Assembly (NCBI GenBank): GCA_030998015.1
Contig: JARWMV010000239.1
Coordinates: 806,001 to 870,000 of the forward strand
DNA length: 64,000 bases
Direction of reading: 5' to 3'
From: Ceratorhiza oryzae-sativae
Taxonomy: Eukaryota > Basidiomycota > Agaricomycetes > Cantharellales > Ceratobasidiaceae
Shown: positions 49,701-59,389 of the stretch, piece by piece
How positions within the stretch are numbered: position 1 is the stretch's first letter
Layout: each line of letters opens with the position of its first letter
Made by a program: the position numbers and the translations under genes
The notes under the pieces: generated by a model
Database searches by the model: none
What the model was told of the DNA's origin: nothing
What the model saw: only the letters and a program-made list of their open reading frames with translations

Positions 49701-49860
49701 ACGTGGCATCCCACGTGGCGAGAAGCTCACTATTTGTGCCTGTGTGGTCCTTCAGCGCCAGCGCATGGGGCACTTGGCGGCGGCCCCGCGAGTTCTTGCG
49801 CCCATACTGGGCATAGGCGTGGACCTGCTCCGTGGGGATCGAGAGGGGGGCGACGGGCAT
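46743..49860 (-). CDS. Long low-complexity hypothetical protein
   Basis: About 950 residues. The first exon starts MPVAPLSIPTEQVHAYAQYG with a basic segment GRKNSRGRRQVPH (ATG 49860). An intron with three CACGTG boxes follows, then Ser/Pro/Gln-rich sequence (SSQPSQPSYSPQTYSFLPLPGEG). A second short intron joins DSGR to LHFPLPPS. From there one uninterrupted frame runs over 2.6 kb. Regions that look folded: ETFLSMVRQLDTEYVRRR-like near 48230 (actual VEDTFLSMVRQLDTEYVRRR), VWGCEPVGTFWVGRDRGVPH near 48130, and the C-terminal HVVARILTASELCASGLRHP with GLDRLGLCLPSFEWQSEAE. No known domain is recognised. Absence of introns in the long exon contrasts with its neighbours. Confidence 0.7.
49688..49717. 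promoter_or_regulatory. Three CACGTG boxes at 12-bp spacing
   Basis: Palindromic CACGTG hexamers start at 49688, 49700 and 49712, each followed by G and separated by six bases, inside the first intron of the long minus-strand gene. CACGTG is the E-box/G-box bound by bHLH regulators (for example Pho4, Cbf1 and SREBP-like factors). The regular phasing may reflect a 12-bp tandem repeat. Whether it is bound is unknown. Confidence 0.45.
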
Positions 49861-50587
49861 TGTTGCGGACTGTGTGGCTGCCGTGGTCGCGCCGACTGAG
49901 AGTGTCGCAGGCCAGCTGGCAGAGAGAGGGGGGGAAACTGCGAACTACGCTAGCCCCCACCGCAAGATATGGATCCTGCCAGACAGCACCGACCCGATCT
50001 CTTTTGTGCACCGGACAAAGATCCCCTGCTCGCCACGCTCCTTTGTCCGTTGCCGACACGTCCACCCCTCATGGGTCGTCCCCTGCCCACGTCTCACCCC
50101 CGCTCAAACACCCCCTGCGCCAGCACCCGCCTGACGTTGCGCGCCAGCTCCAGCCGACAACAGCCATATCATTTTCGTCGCAAAAGACGCAGTGCGCGCC
50201 CCCGCCCGGGTCACATGACCAGCCTAAACTCCGCGTCCCCCACCCCGCCCGCGCCGGCCTAGGCCAAATCAAGGCCAGATTGCGCTTTGTCCGACCCCAA
50301 TAGCTTTGTGCAGCATTCCCACCTGCCAATTATCCCCATCGCCTTCTCCTTTCAGCTGCTCCAGATCGCAGCCCGAGTTTAAGCGATCCACGTCGGGCAC
50401 GTCCCAAACTCCGATTAACCTGTCACTTCGCAGCGAGTCCACACGCCGCGGCATGACTCTGAAATGCGCACAAACTGGTCCCCTTGACGCTGCGCGCGGC
50501 AACGACCGCCGGTGAACATCCCATCATATCAGCCCCGATTAGGAAACTGATCTCATAATACCCATCCACTTGACCACCACCAATCCA
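49861..50587. promoter_or_regulatory. Shared divergent promoter region
   Basis: A 727-bp GC- and CT-rich interval between two divergent start codons (long hypothetical protein and palC-like gene). It holds no supported gene and should contain both promoters and 5' UTRs. No TATA box is obvious. Confidence 0.5.
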
Positions 50588-52149
50588 ATGTCCGGATACG
50601 TCTACGAGCTGCCCACGACTGGCACGATATCTTTTTCCGAGCTCTGCACAGACATCACAGGCTCATACGTTGCCCAGCTTACAAATGCTACCGAAGCCCG
50701 CGCCAACGTCCGTGCAGTGCTCAAGGCGGGCAAGCGCACCGACACGAGCGAGCGCGATCATCTCAAGGTCGTCAAGGTGCCTATCAGCCTCGTGTGGTCG
50801 GAATACAGAGCAAGCGACTGATGACGTAGGCCCTAGATGAGTATATCCCGTACCTACGCGCGATCATCGCATGTGTCGCCGCGGACGATTTGACACTTGC
50901 ACAAGATCCAAGTATGCATCATCTCACTCGATCCTCTGCTTGTCACTAACGTCTATCCAGTCTTCAGTTGGCGCACAACTCTTTCTTCACACACGCTCGG
51001 CACCGAACCACCCCGCCTAAACGTCCACGGCCTCCACGCCGAACTCGCATTCATCCTGCTCACCACAGCCTATGCCCTATCCAATCTCTCCGCCGCATCC
51101 GTTGCCTCGCTCGGGACATACGAACGGGATCGGTCTCTGCCCGACGCCGAACGCCGCGCCAAGGACGAAAAGCTGACATTTGCGATCAAGTTGCTTTGTC
51201 GCGCCGCCGGAATCTTTACGCACGTTGCCCAGGTAGTCATACCCGAGTGGAGCAAGAGCCCAGCCGCTGGATCAGGTGCACGCCCACCGGATCTGACCAA
51301 GGACGTCGTTTCGGCGTTGGCCAAGTACACGTTCCTAGTTTCTTGTCATGACGTGCAGAGTTCTGACAGCAATCACCCAGGCTCGCACTCGCAGACGCAC
51401 AAAGTTTAACGGTCCGCAAACTCCTCACCCGATCAGCCGCCGAATCAGCCCTGTCACCGGGGCCTCCACTCCCAAAGGGTCACCCTGCGCCTTCCCTCGT
51501 TGCCAAGCTCACACTTCACACCGCATCGCTGTATGCCTCTGGTAAAAGCCTTTCAGAGACACCCGGTCGGGGAACTGTTGCACAAGACGTGCGAAAGTAT
51601 TTAGAGGACGAGGCTGCGCTCTCTGCGGCTCTGGCGCACAAATGGCTAGGTGTTGACGCGGGAGAGGCAGGGAAGACCGGCGAGGCTGTCGGATACTTAA
51701 AGTGGGCCAAGGGAGAGCTCGAAGCACTTAAAGAAGGCAAATTGGCAAAGTTTAAGAAAGGTGGCGGCGGGGCAGATGCAAAGATGAAGAAGGAACGAAG
51801 CGTGGAAGAACTGGAGAGCGTGGGTATGTTCTTGAAGAGCTATCAGAAGGTCAACGATTCAGTAAGTCTCCATGTCTGCGAGTACGGCGTCATTCGCATT
51901 GACTATTCGGAACAGGTCCATTTCCAGCCTGTCCCATCCTCATCAACACTTCAGTCTCTTATCCCAGCTGGAATCCCTATAGCGGAGGAGAAAACCTATG
52001 AACCGCCGACGCCGGCGTTTGGACCCGGTACACCCGACTATATCGCTCGACACGTTGAGAAACTCGGGGTGGAGGACGAGGCCGCCGCCGAGCCTCCTAA
52101 GCCTCAAGAGGACGAGCGAGAATACGGTCTCAAGGGATCATACTTCTAG
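50588..52149 (+). CDS. palC: BRO1-domain protein, PalC type (pH response)
   Basis: In fungi PalC links ESCRT-III to the ambient-pH (Pal/Rim) signalling complex. It starts MSGYVYELPTTGTISFSELC (ATG 50588). The BRO1 fold is indicated by long helices: LDEYIPYLRAIIACVAADD, FSWRTTLSSHTLGTEPPRLN (then VHGLHAELAFILLTTAYALS), LLCRAAGIFTHVAQVVIPEW, LALADAQSLTVRKLL and KWLGVDAGEAGKTGEAVGYL. It ends VHFQPVPSSSTLQSLIPAGI, EEKTYEPPTPAFGPG and EYGLKGSYF at 52149. Four introns, frame intact. The VHFQPVPS...LQSLIPAG end is typical of palC rather than of palA/Bro1. Confidence 0.85.
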
Positions 52150-53067
52150 CTTTACATGTACACATTGACTAATCATTGAAGAATCAGCACGTCGTTTACT
52201 ATGCTCAAGTATGCAGTTTAGTGGCCAGTTATTCGCCGCATATGCCAATCCAGTAATCGACCCCTCGTGTAAAGATGGTCCCCCTGTGGACGCCTGTCCA
52301 TCATCTCGGAACCAAGACTATGGGTACAGGCCAAAGTCGAGATAACCCATCTTTTATCCGCCGACGTACACACGAAGGTACCCGTACTGTCAGCGGCCTC
52401 AAGCTTCCGGATGACGTCTGCTCGGCCTTGCATCGGCCATATTCGCGTTCCCATTGCTTTGTGGACTATCCGGGGGTTAGGTTGGAATGATTCCACTCCC
52501 GGGTGCTGTATAATCAAGCTAAAACTAGAAGTTACCTTGTCCTTTAGTTCAAGGCTCTGTTCCATCTGATGACTTCGTTTATCAAAGAAATTGTCGCTGG
52601 CTGACGCCGGTTGCATGCTTCATTGAATAGGGTAGATACCTCACCTATGTCGACCGGATCTAGGTCACAACGACTCGGAGCCTACCTTCTTGACGAAAGA
52701 AGCCTCTTTAACCCGTGGATGCAGGCGCGGAGGGAGTCAGGCAACCAATCAAAAGTATGAGAGCCCGAACGGGACAAAAGGACGAATTTCTCGGGCGACC
52801 GAGCAGCTTCTGACAATAAACATTTGATGTGATATATCGTGTGGATACGCTTGCACACTGGGACCATTTGGGCGGCCGCAGAACAGCCGCCTTCTATAAA
52901 CGTGCTTGCCAGGCTTGTGCCAGGGAGCCACAGAGCCACAGCGCTTAGGGTGATTTAGCGCCGACGCTCATCGGGCCCGCGCAAATGCATGTCATAACTC
53001 CTATTCCAGCCTTTCAGAACAACTTCGAACCTCCAAACACGTCAATACTACACCGTTGATTTCCACA
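52150..53067. other. Intergenic region between palC-like and PHD genes
   Basis: About 920 bp with no ATG-started frame of protein-like composition. The last 100 bp are the PHD gene promoter. Confidence 0.5.
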
Positions 53068-53491
53068 ATGTACAACCCTCAGGAGGAAGAGGAGGAAGTG
53101 ACTCGCTGTGTATGCGGCTCGACTGGTACGCAACGAGCGGCTTATCAGCGTTTATTGTCGGCTAATTGCCAGCAATCGCTCATCACCCCGCCAGATGAGA
53201 CGATTGGAGACTTTATGATCCAATGTGAGGACTGTCTGGTTTGGCAACATGGGATTTGCATGGGTCTACGCAGTCTGGAAGAGTGCCCAGAACACTACTA
53301 CTGCGAACTCTGTCGACCTGAGAACCACGCCGCGCTCTTAAGGTTCGTTGTCCACGTTTGCCTTGTTCCCTCGTTTACATCGACTGGCCTCGCTTTGCTA
53401 ACGCTGACATCCCTTGGTGCTGTCCAGGCATTTGAATCAAACTCGTAATCGTGGTTCTACACGAAACAGTGCCCGATCTAACCGAACATGA
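53068..53491 (+). CDS. Small PHD-finger protein
   Basis: A putative histone-tail reader of about 125 residues. [20 protein letters not shown] holds the first CxC pair; a 20-odd residue insert follows; then [19 protein letters not shown] and YYCELC complete the C4HC3 set. The ending [15 protein letters not shown] is added after removing an intron (about 53342-53426). The PHD core resembles that of yeast Cti6 and related fungal PHD proteins (QCE.C..WQHG.CMG), but the protein is far shorter than Cti6, so it may be a stand-alone reader or a truncated gene. The insert between the first two zinc ligand pairs is longer than usual. Confidence 0.75.
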
Positions 53492-53682
53492 GCCTGCCAG
53501 GTTCGAGGGGGCACATGTTGTTGTTATTGATCAGAGCCACGAGTTGAACAATTACCACCACTCCTGCTTGAACGTGTATTAAACCAAATCTCGTGGACTC
53601 TTGCGCTTTGATTTTTTTCAATTATATCCATAAATCTGGTGTTGACCGCAAATTCGGGTTATGTCTTTTTTTCCCAGCTGTC

Positions 53683-54746
53683 TCACTCGGTGGTTGGGTA
53701 TGGAGGCAAGCCCCAGCTTTCAGGCTGAAAGTCAACGAGCGACCTCAGTGTCTCGTCTGCTCCTAGATCCTCAGAGGTTGTCAAGGCAGAGAGGTTAGGG
53801 TCTGGAATCCAGACAACTATGTCGAGGTATGAGATGATTTGCTACGCAGGGTTAGGTGTCACCTACCATTCATTCCCGCTCGTTTCCCAGCAATAACGCC
53901 AGAAGTAGCATCCTCAAATACCAGTCCCTCTGCCCTGGCCTTCTTGGCCTCTTCGCTCACGGTTTCTCCTTCGTCTAACCCCGCCTCAGCCACGCCTGCC
54001 CTTTTGGCTGCAACCAGGAACACGTCTGGCGCTGGCTTTCCTCGCTTCACCTCCGGATCGTCACCACACACAACCGCTTCTCCAAATAGCCCAAATGTTT
54101 CACACAAATGCGCCGTCTTGAGTTCATAATTGCGCCGTTGGGAGCCCGTGGCCAGCGCAATAGGAACATTGTGTGCCTTGAGGTGAGCGATCAGTTTGTG
54201 TGCACCAGGGAGGAGCGCGACGGTGGGCCAGGCGAGATCCTGGGTGGTCCGACGCTGAGTAATGTACTCATCAACTGTGAGAGAAATGTCGGGGAAATAC
54301 GAGAGCAATGTTTCGGAGGCAGCTCGTTCGGCTCAGGGTGGGCGATAAGTGTGAATCGAGGCAAAATATAAAGAAAGCAGCATACGTTTTCCCATCTATT
54401 TGCAGGTCATTCTTCATTCGTCCGACGGAATCAGAAGAGCATGCTTACGAGCTCTTTCTTTATGTCCCAGGTCATGACCTTACCATATGGCGCTAGTATG
54501 TCATCTAGTTATTGGCCAAGTGAACAATCAAGCAGAGGGCACCAGAAGATCCTTAGAAAGCTACGCGTAACTCTAAGGGCGACACAACACCCACTCGTAA
54601 CTTTTGTGTAGATCGCTTCCGAGTCTCTGAACATTATCGCGTGTTGTCAATATCAATACTCGATATCTGAGTAAAATCTACCACATAAGAAGTCCATCCA
54701 TATCAAATAGGCAATATTTAATTTTCGGTTTCGAATCAGACGGCAT
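53683..54746 (-). CDS. HAD-family sugar/nucleotide phosphatase (HDHD1/pseudouridine-5'-phosphatase-like)
   Basis: A phosphatase of the HAD beta-phosphoglucomutase-like group. Exons: 54746-54685, 54626-54595 (32 nt), 54504-54449, 54395-54386 (10 nt), 54331-53867 and 53816-53683; introns 53-90 nt, all GT-AG. The frame is perfect. MPSDSKPKIKYCLFDMDGLL carries the nucleophile Asp and acid/base Asp; the next exon completes IDSEAIYTKV. WDIKKELMGKPERAASE needs the 10-nt micro-exon. Motif II is ALATGSQRR; motif III lysine is VKRGKPAPDVF; motif IV is VFEDATSGVIAGKRAGM. The end is WIPDPNLSALTTSEDLG...YPTTE. Related yeast proteins are Dog1/2 and YKL033W-A; the exact substrate is undecided. Confidence 0.92.
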
Positions 54747-57107
54747 TATTTCTATGATACTAGCTGAGATTTTCTAAAATGGTGAACAAGCCCAGAAGAT
54801 TTGGTTGGGGATTGACCGAGATTGATCTACTTACCATCAATTTCACATTCCATCTCCCCCCCCCCCCCTCATCACGTGATGCTTAGATGCGTCGGGGCTT
54901 GTTTATACTCTGAGCCAACCCCGCGTTGGCACTTGGACGCGAGTCTATCTGGCTTGTTGGAAGGTTATATCCTAAATGAAGTTAAATTTATTTACTTAAA
55001 CTCTGTTTATTGTAGAAATAGAGTCAAACCGTGAATGGGCGAGTGAGAGTGATGATTGTTGAGTGGGTAGTCGCACTAAGTGTCAGCATCTATGTGGCTT
55101 TACACAGCCCCACTTGATCCAATTCAATTATATATTCAAGTTCTGTAGTCCAGACTCTGAGATTCCATCATGTAACAATATTCCAGCCAAGTCGTGTCGC
55201 TATCAAGCTAGTTCGCTCATGCATAACGGGTCTGGGTTATCGCTTGGCATGACAACTTCTGATAGAACAAACCTACATTTTTCAGTGATAGCCGCCCGTG
55301 CGACTTGAACATGGTCAGAATGCTCGATTCCGCCCGTAGCATTGTCGAACCTGATTCGAACCATTTTACACAATCACAAGACTCACGACCCTTACTAATA
55401 ACGAGCAAAGCTACACTGTTCCCTCGGAAACGTTCTGGTATATACTGGATAATTCTTAGCGCTCTATGTATTACATCTACACCTTCGTCAGCCCCAAGAG
55501 CACCTAGATCTCCACGCCTTGGCTCAAACCCTTGCTTGATATCTCTCTCTCGAGGGCGATCATGATTGCGGCTAGGCCAACAGCCTTCTTATCGACTAAA
55601 CCGCGAACTCAGACTCACTCACCCTCACCTCCTCAACCGTGAGAAACTCAATAAAGCGGCAGTACTGGAGTCGATAAGGACGAGATCTTGGTGCGCGCTG
55701 GGCAGGGTCGGCTCGAGAGAAGGTTCGGAATCTGGCCAGCGGTGGTAGTACATATATGCGTATTGGTTTTTATAAAATAAACGAAGGGCATGCTTTGAGA
55801 GTGCATTGGTCGAGCCTCGTGAGAACGCAAGGGGAGGTCACAGGATATAACGTCGATCTATGCCTCAACATTCCATTTCATCTTATGATTTACCCCTGAT
55901 AGCGAGACAAGAAGCTCGAGAGGCCCCATAGCCTCAGATCCTAGCGGAATGCGTACGGGTTACTGAAATGAGCTACTGAAGCACCATTGAAAACAGATTG
56001 GTAAATTGGCTCTGATCTTATCGTCAAGCTTGCCGTGTACTTGGATATTGGGGCCAGTGGCCCAACCTGGGGCATGCGTGGGTACTACACCTTAAAGACA
56101 GGGTTATAGTTCGATCGAAGTTGTGAGAGCATTGTTAGAATGCAGGGGGGGCTAATAACGTAGTGTGTCCTTGAGTACGACTGGACCGAAGCCGCTCGCG
56201 TATCATTTGGTGGCAGCTGGCGAAGGGGGATTCGCGTGGATTCAAGAGTGATCCCGATGAACTCGGGAATAATACGCTCTTTTGTGACTGTGATAAAATA
56301 GCCAAGGGGAAACCCGCAAGCTGGCACAAGTGAATATATTGAGATGTTCCAGGGGTATGTGTAATCTACGTGGTCTATCGCTAATATCTATCCCGTTGTC
56401 CGTAACACTGCATCACGCATGTGTCCCTAGCTATATAGTATTTATCTACCACCGCGATAAAGAAGGTACATCAGTCATTTACAAAATCAAAAGCGTATAT
56501 CTCGGGTACGAGAACAGTTGTCTTAGGCGGGAGCATCCGCAGGTCCCCCTACATTTTCCGGACTCTGTCTAATGTTACCACGTGCAGTTTTCCTTGCCGA
56601 ACTACAAATTGCAACATGGTTAAGCATCACTTGAATTGCAAAGTTTGATCCAATGGACGGCTCGGCATAATCTTCGATCTATTGCACATGGCTCGACTCT
56701 GAGAACATTTTCATTCAGGGCGAGTTCTCGCATGGATGCCTGAATGATCGACGTCGTTACGAGTCCTGTGAATAGACGAGTTCAGTGTGAATAGTCAGTC
56801 CGAGAATGCTTGGATATTTTAATTCGGATGAAACGTGTTTGATTGCGGAACGACAGCTAAGAAACAAGCGCATGTAACCGGGTCGGTGAACGAGAAATCG
56901 AATTGCCGCGTCATCTTAGCCTCGTCACGGCTATCGAAATTGATTTTTTGCAGTACAATACCCTTGCAGGGGAATGCCGAGGAACTGAGCAGCTTGGGTC
57001 TGATCGAGATCAGTATCAACCGGTTTTTGAAATGGAACACGCGTCCACGAGAACAGGAGTGATTTCACTCCGCGCTTGACCACCACCACACGGCGATCTA
57101 CAAAGCA
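54747..57107. other. 2.4-kb gene-poor region
   Basis: AT-rich with no supported gene. A run of about 13 C residues lies at 54856-54868. Short plus- and minus-strand frames lack protein-like character. The last few hundred bases should contain the glutaredoxin promoter. Confidence 0.5.
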
Positions 57108-58092
57108 ATGTCGAAATCATACAATCGTGAACTGGCTGATCCATTCCAATCAAATCCGAACGGATGGAGGGGTTTTGGGGTTTTGAGGAAGAAGAGATAC
57201 ATGTTCCTTGTGTTGGTATTGGTTGGAATGGTGTGGACATACAGAGCATATGGTGAGGATTTCGTTTTGTCGGCTACAGAGATGTGCGGCCTCAGGTCTC
57301 GATAACGGTCCGAGGGACTGAAGCCGAAGATGTGGCACATAGAGTATCCGGCCCAGAGCTTGGAGTCGTTGTTTGTGTTTAGGTATCCCTTTAATTAAAA
57401 GTTCCCGCCGAAGCCGCTGTGGTTCACACGTTGACTTATAATTTTTACGATTCCTCCGACTTAGCTCCGTTCGAAACAACAATCCGGACGAAGGAGCACG
57501 AACTGCAAGATCTGTTGCAGTTCTTTGTCACTGCACCAAGCCAATCATTACCAGCAGATCTCGACCCGTTGGCTGAACTCAGTCGGAAATCGCTTGTTAC
57601 CGCCACAGGAGCTATCAAAGCAAAGGTCCCGCCAGTTGTGGTATTCAGCAAGGTGGGCTGCTCCTTTTGTTTGCCAGGAAGTGTACCCTGACGCGCCCAT
57701 GATCCGTCCTCTAGACCTACTGCCCGTAAGAGTCACCGTCTTCCGAACTATGGGGTCGGGAGGCTGAATGATACACATCGCAGATATTCTAAACGTGCCA
57801 AGAACTTGCTCGCTTCAATGAATTTGGAGCCACAACCGTTTATTGTAGAAGTGGACCTTAGAGGTAGGTGAGGGCTTGTTGTTTGGGATGCAGCGGGTAA
57901 TGTCTGGTTTGTCTAGATGACGGCGATATTGTCAAGGCGCTTCTCCTGAGGCTGACTGGGCACGGCACGTTTCCTAACGTCATTGTGCAGGGCAAGACGT
58001 TGGGAGGCTCCGACGATCTTGCTCATCTGCATGAGAATGGCGAACTGGTGAAGATACTCGCTGCAGCGGGCGTTGGGATGGCCGCTGCATAG
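57108..58092 (+). CDS. Membrane-anchored CPYS glutaredoxin (Grx6/Grx7-like)
   Basis: A single-cysteine glutaredoxin of the secretory pathway. MSKSYNRELADPFQ is followed by a signal anchor (YMFLVLVLVGMVWTYRAY), giving type II topology. The segment from 57260 to 57420 is unclear (frame and splice sites do not agree). The luminal domain begins VPAEAAVVHTLTYNFYDSSD. The active site FSKTYCPYSKRAKNLL is formed only by an 11-nt micro-exon (57715-57725, ACCTACTGCCC) between introns of 62 nt (57653-57714) and 58 nt (57726-57783). Then come the beta-strand FIVEVDLR, and TFPNVIVQGKTLGGSDDLAH, the TFP cis-proline and GGSDD glutathione site. The stop is at 58092. Yeast Grx7 has the same CPYS site. Confidence 0.85.
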
Positions 58093-58395
58093 GACGCGAA
58101 AAAAGGCTGCGCACGACAGGGCGGGCGGTGTCGTAGTTTGTAGCACCTAGGAGCGATGATGTTGTTCCTAGATTGGCAATTGTAATTTAGGGCATGGTTT
58201 GATAGATCCAAAACCAACGGACGCAAAATCGCCAGGGACTCGGGGTCGACCCGATCGCTGGGCGCCAGTTCCGAAACATATATATCCATGCCATGGTCCT
58301 TCTACCAGCCAGAGTTCTGCGTCTTCTCTCCGTCTCGGCCCGCTCATTCGCTCATTAAATTCTGCCCACTCGCGCTCGTTATTGCCCAGCTCGCC

Positions 58396-59389
58396 ATGCC
58401 CTCTTTCGCTCTGCCCGACTCGTCCAAGCCGCGTTCGATGAGTGCGACGACGTCGAACATTGTTGCTGCTTTCACGCGAAAGCACCGCCGCGCCTCTGGC
58501 TTTCTCCTTTTATTCCTCAGCCTTGCAGCTGTGTTCACTTTCTTCTTCAACGACGCCTATGTTAGTACCACACAGTCACCCCGCCGTTCGTATGCTAACA
58601 TTGCCCCAGGATACCTCGTCGTATATTGCACAACAGCGTGTGCGAGGCCGCAATCCATCTTCCTCGTACCCTCTCTCCCGTGCATTTAGCGAATCCAGGC
58701 GCATCGCCGTTCCGGCTCCGCGGGCTAGCACAACAGAGGGCGAGCCCTTGAACTTGACCCCAGATATGGAGCTTGGAGCTCTCGTCGCCTTCCTCGCCGA
58801 TCCAGCTGCTCAGAATGCTTTGCCAGCAACACTCAACCCACAGTCGCCTATCCCAGCCGATGTGATCCTCGACTTCAACACTCGATCAGACTTTGCTCAG
58901 CTCGAGGTCGAAGATCTCGTCCACGATACGTGGGTGCGCAACCCCATTGTAATTTTCTCCAAGGTTCGTTGCTTGAACAATTTGTCCTTATCTCCCGGCT
59001 TGCAGTTGACGTGCTAGCTCTCCAGGTGCGCTCTCCACAGGGTCGCGATGTGAAGAAGATCTTTGCATCTTACAAATTAAAGCCGGCGCCTACTATCTTT
59101 GATATTGACGGACGTCGTAAGTCGGTAGTTAATACTTGGTTGCTTACTTCTCTCACACGTTGAGTAATCATTAGAGGACGCAGCTGTTCTCGAGCCTCTT
59201 CTCTACCGTCTGACTGGACAAAAGTCGTTGCCAATTACCCTCATCGGCGGCAGGGCCTATGGTTCCCTGACCGATATCGCCACCGCCCACGAGTCTGGGG
59301 AACTCATACGTACCATGCAATCTGTGGGCGTTACGATCGTCCCTCCCAAGAAGAAGCAGCAGATCCCTGCGCCCAAACTAGACAAGTAG
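58396..59389 (+). CDS. Glutaredoxin-fold membrane protein lacking the active-site cysteine
   Basis: A tandem paralogue of the preceding gene, 303 bp downstream. MPSFALPDSSKPRSMSATTS leads to a signal anchor (ASGFLLLFLSLAAVFTFFF). After intron 1, the luminal part includes MELGALVAFLADPAAQNALP and VIFSK. The intron after FSK (58964-59025) has the same position, phase and length (62 nt) as in the first gene. The following exon reads VRSPQGRDVKKIFASYKLKP, so the CPYS position is SPQG and the nucleophile Cys is absent. The C-terminal half keeps the fold (TIFDIDGR, LLYRLTGQKSLPITLIGGRA, HESGELIRTM) but has SLP for TFP and lacks GGSDD. It ends KKKQQIPAPKLDK at 59389. A redox-inactive or ligand-binding role is inferred. 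Confidence 0.82.
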
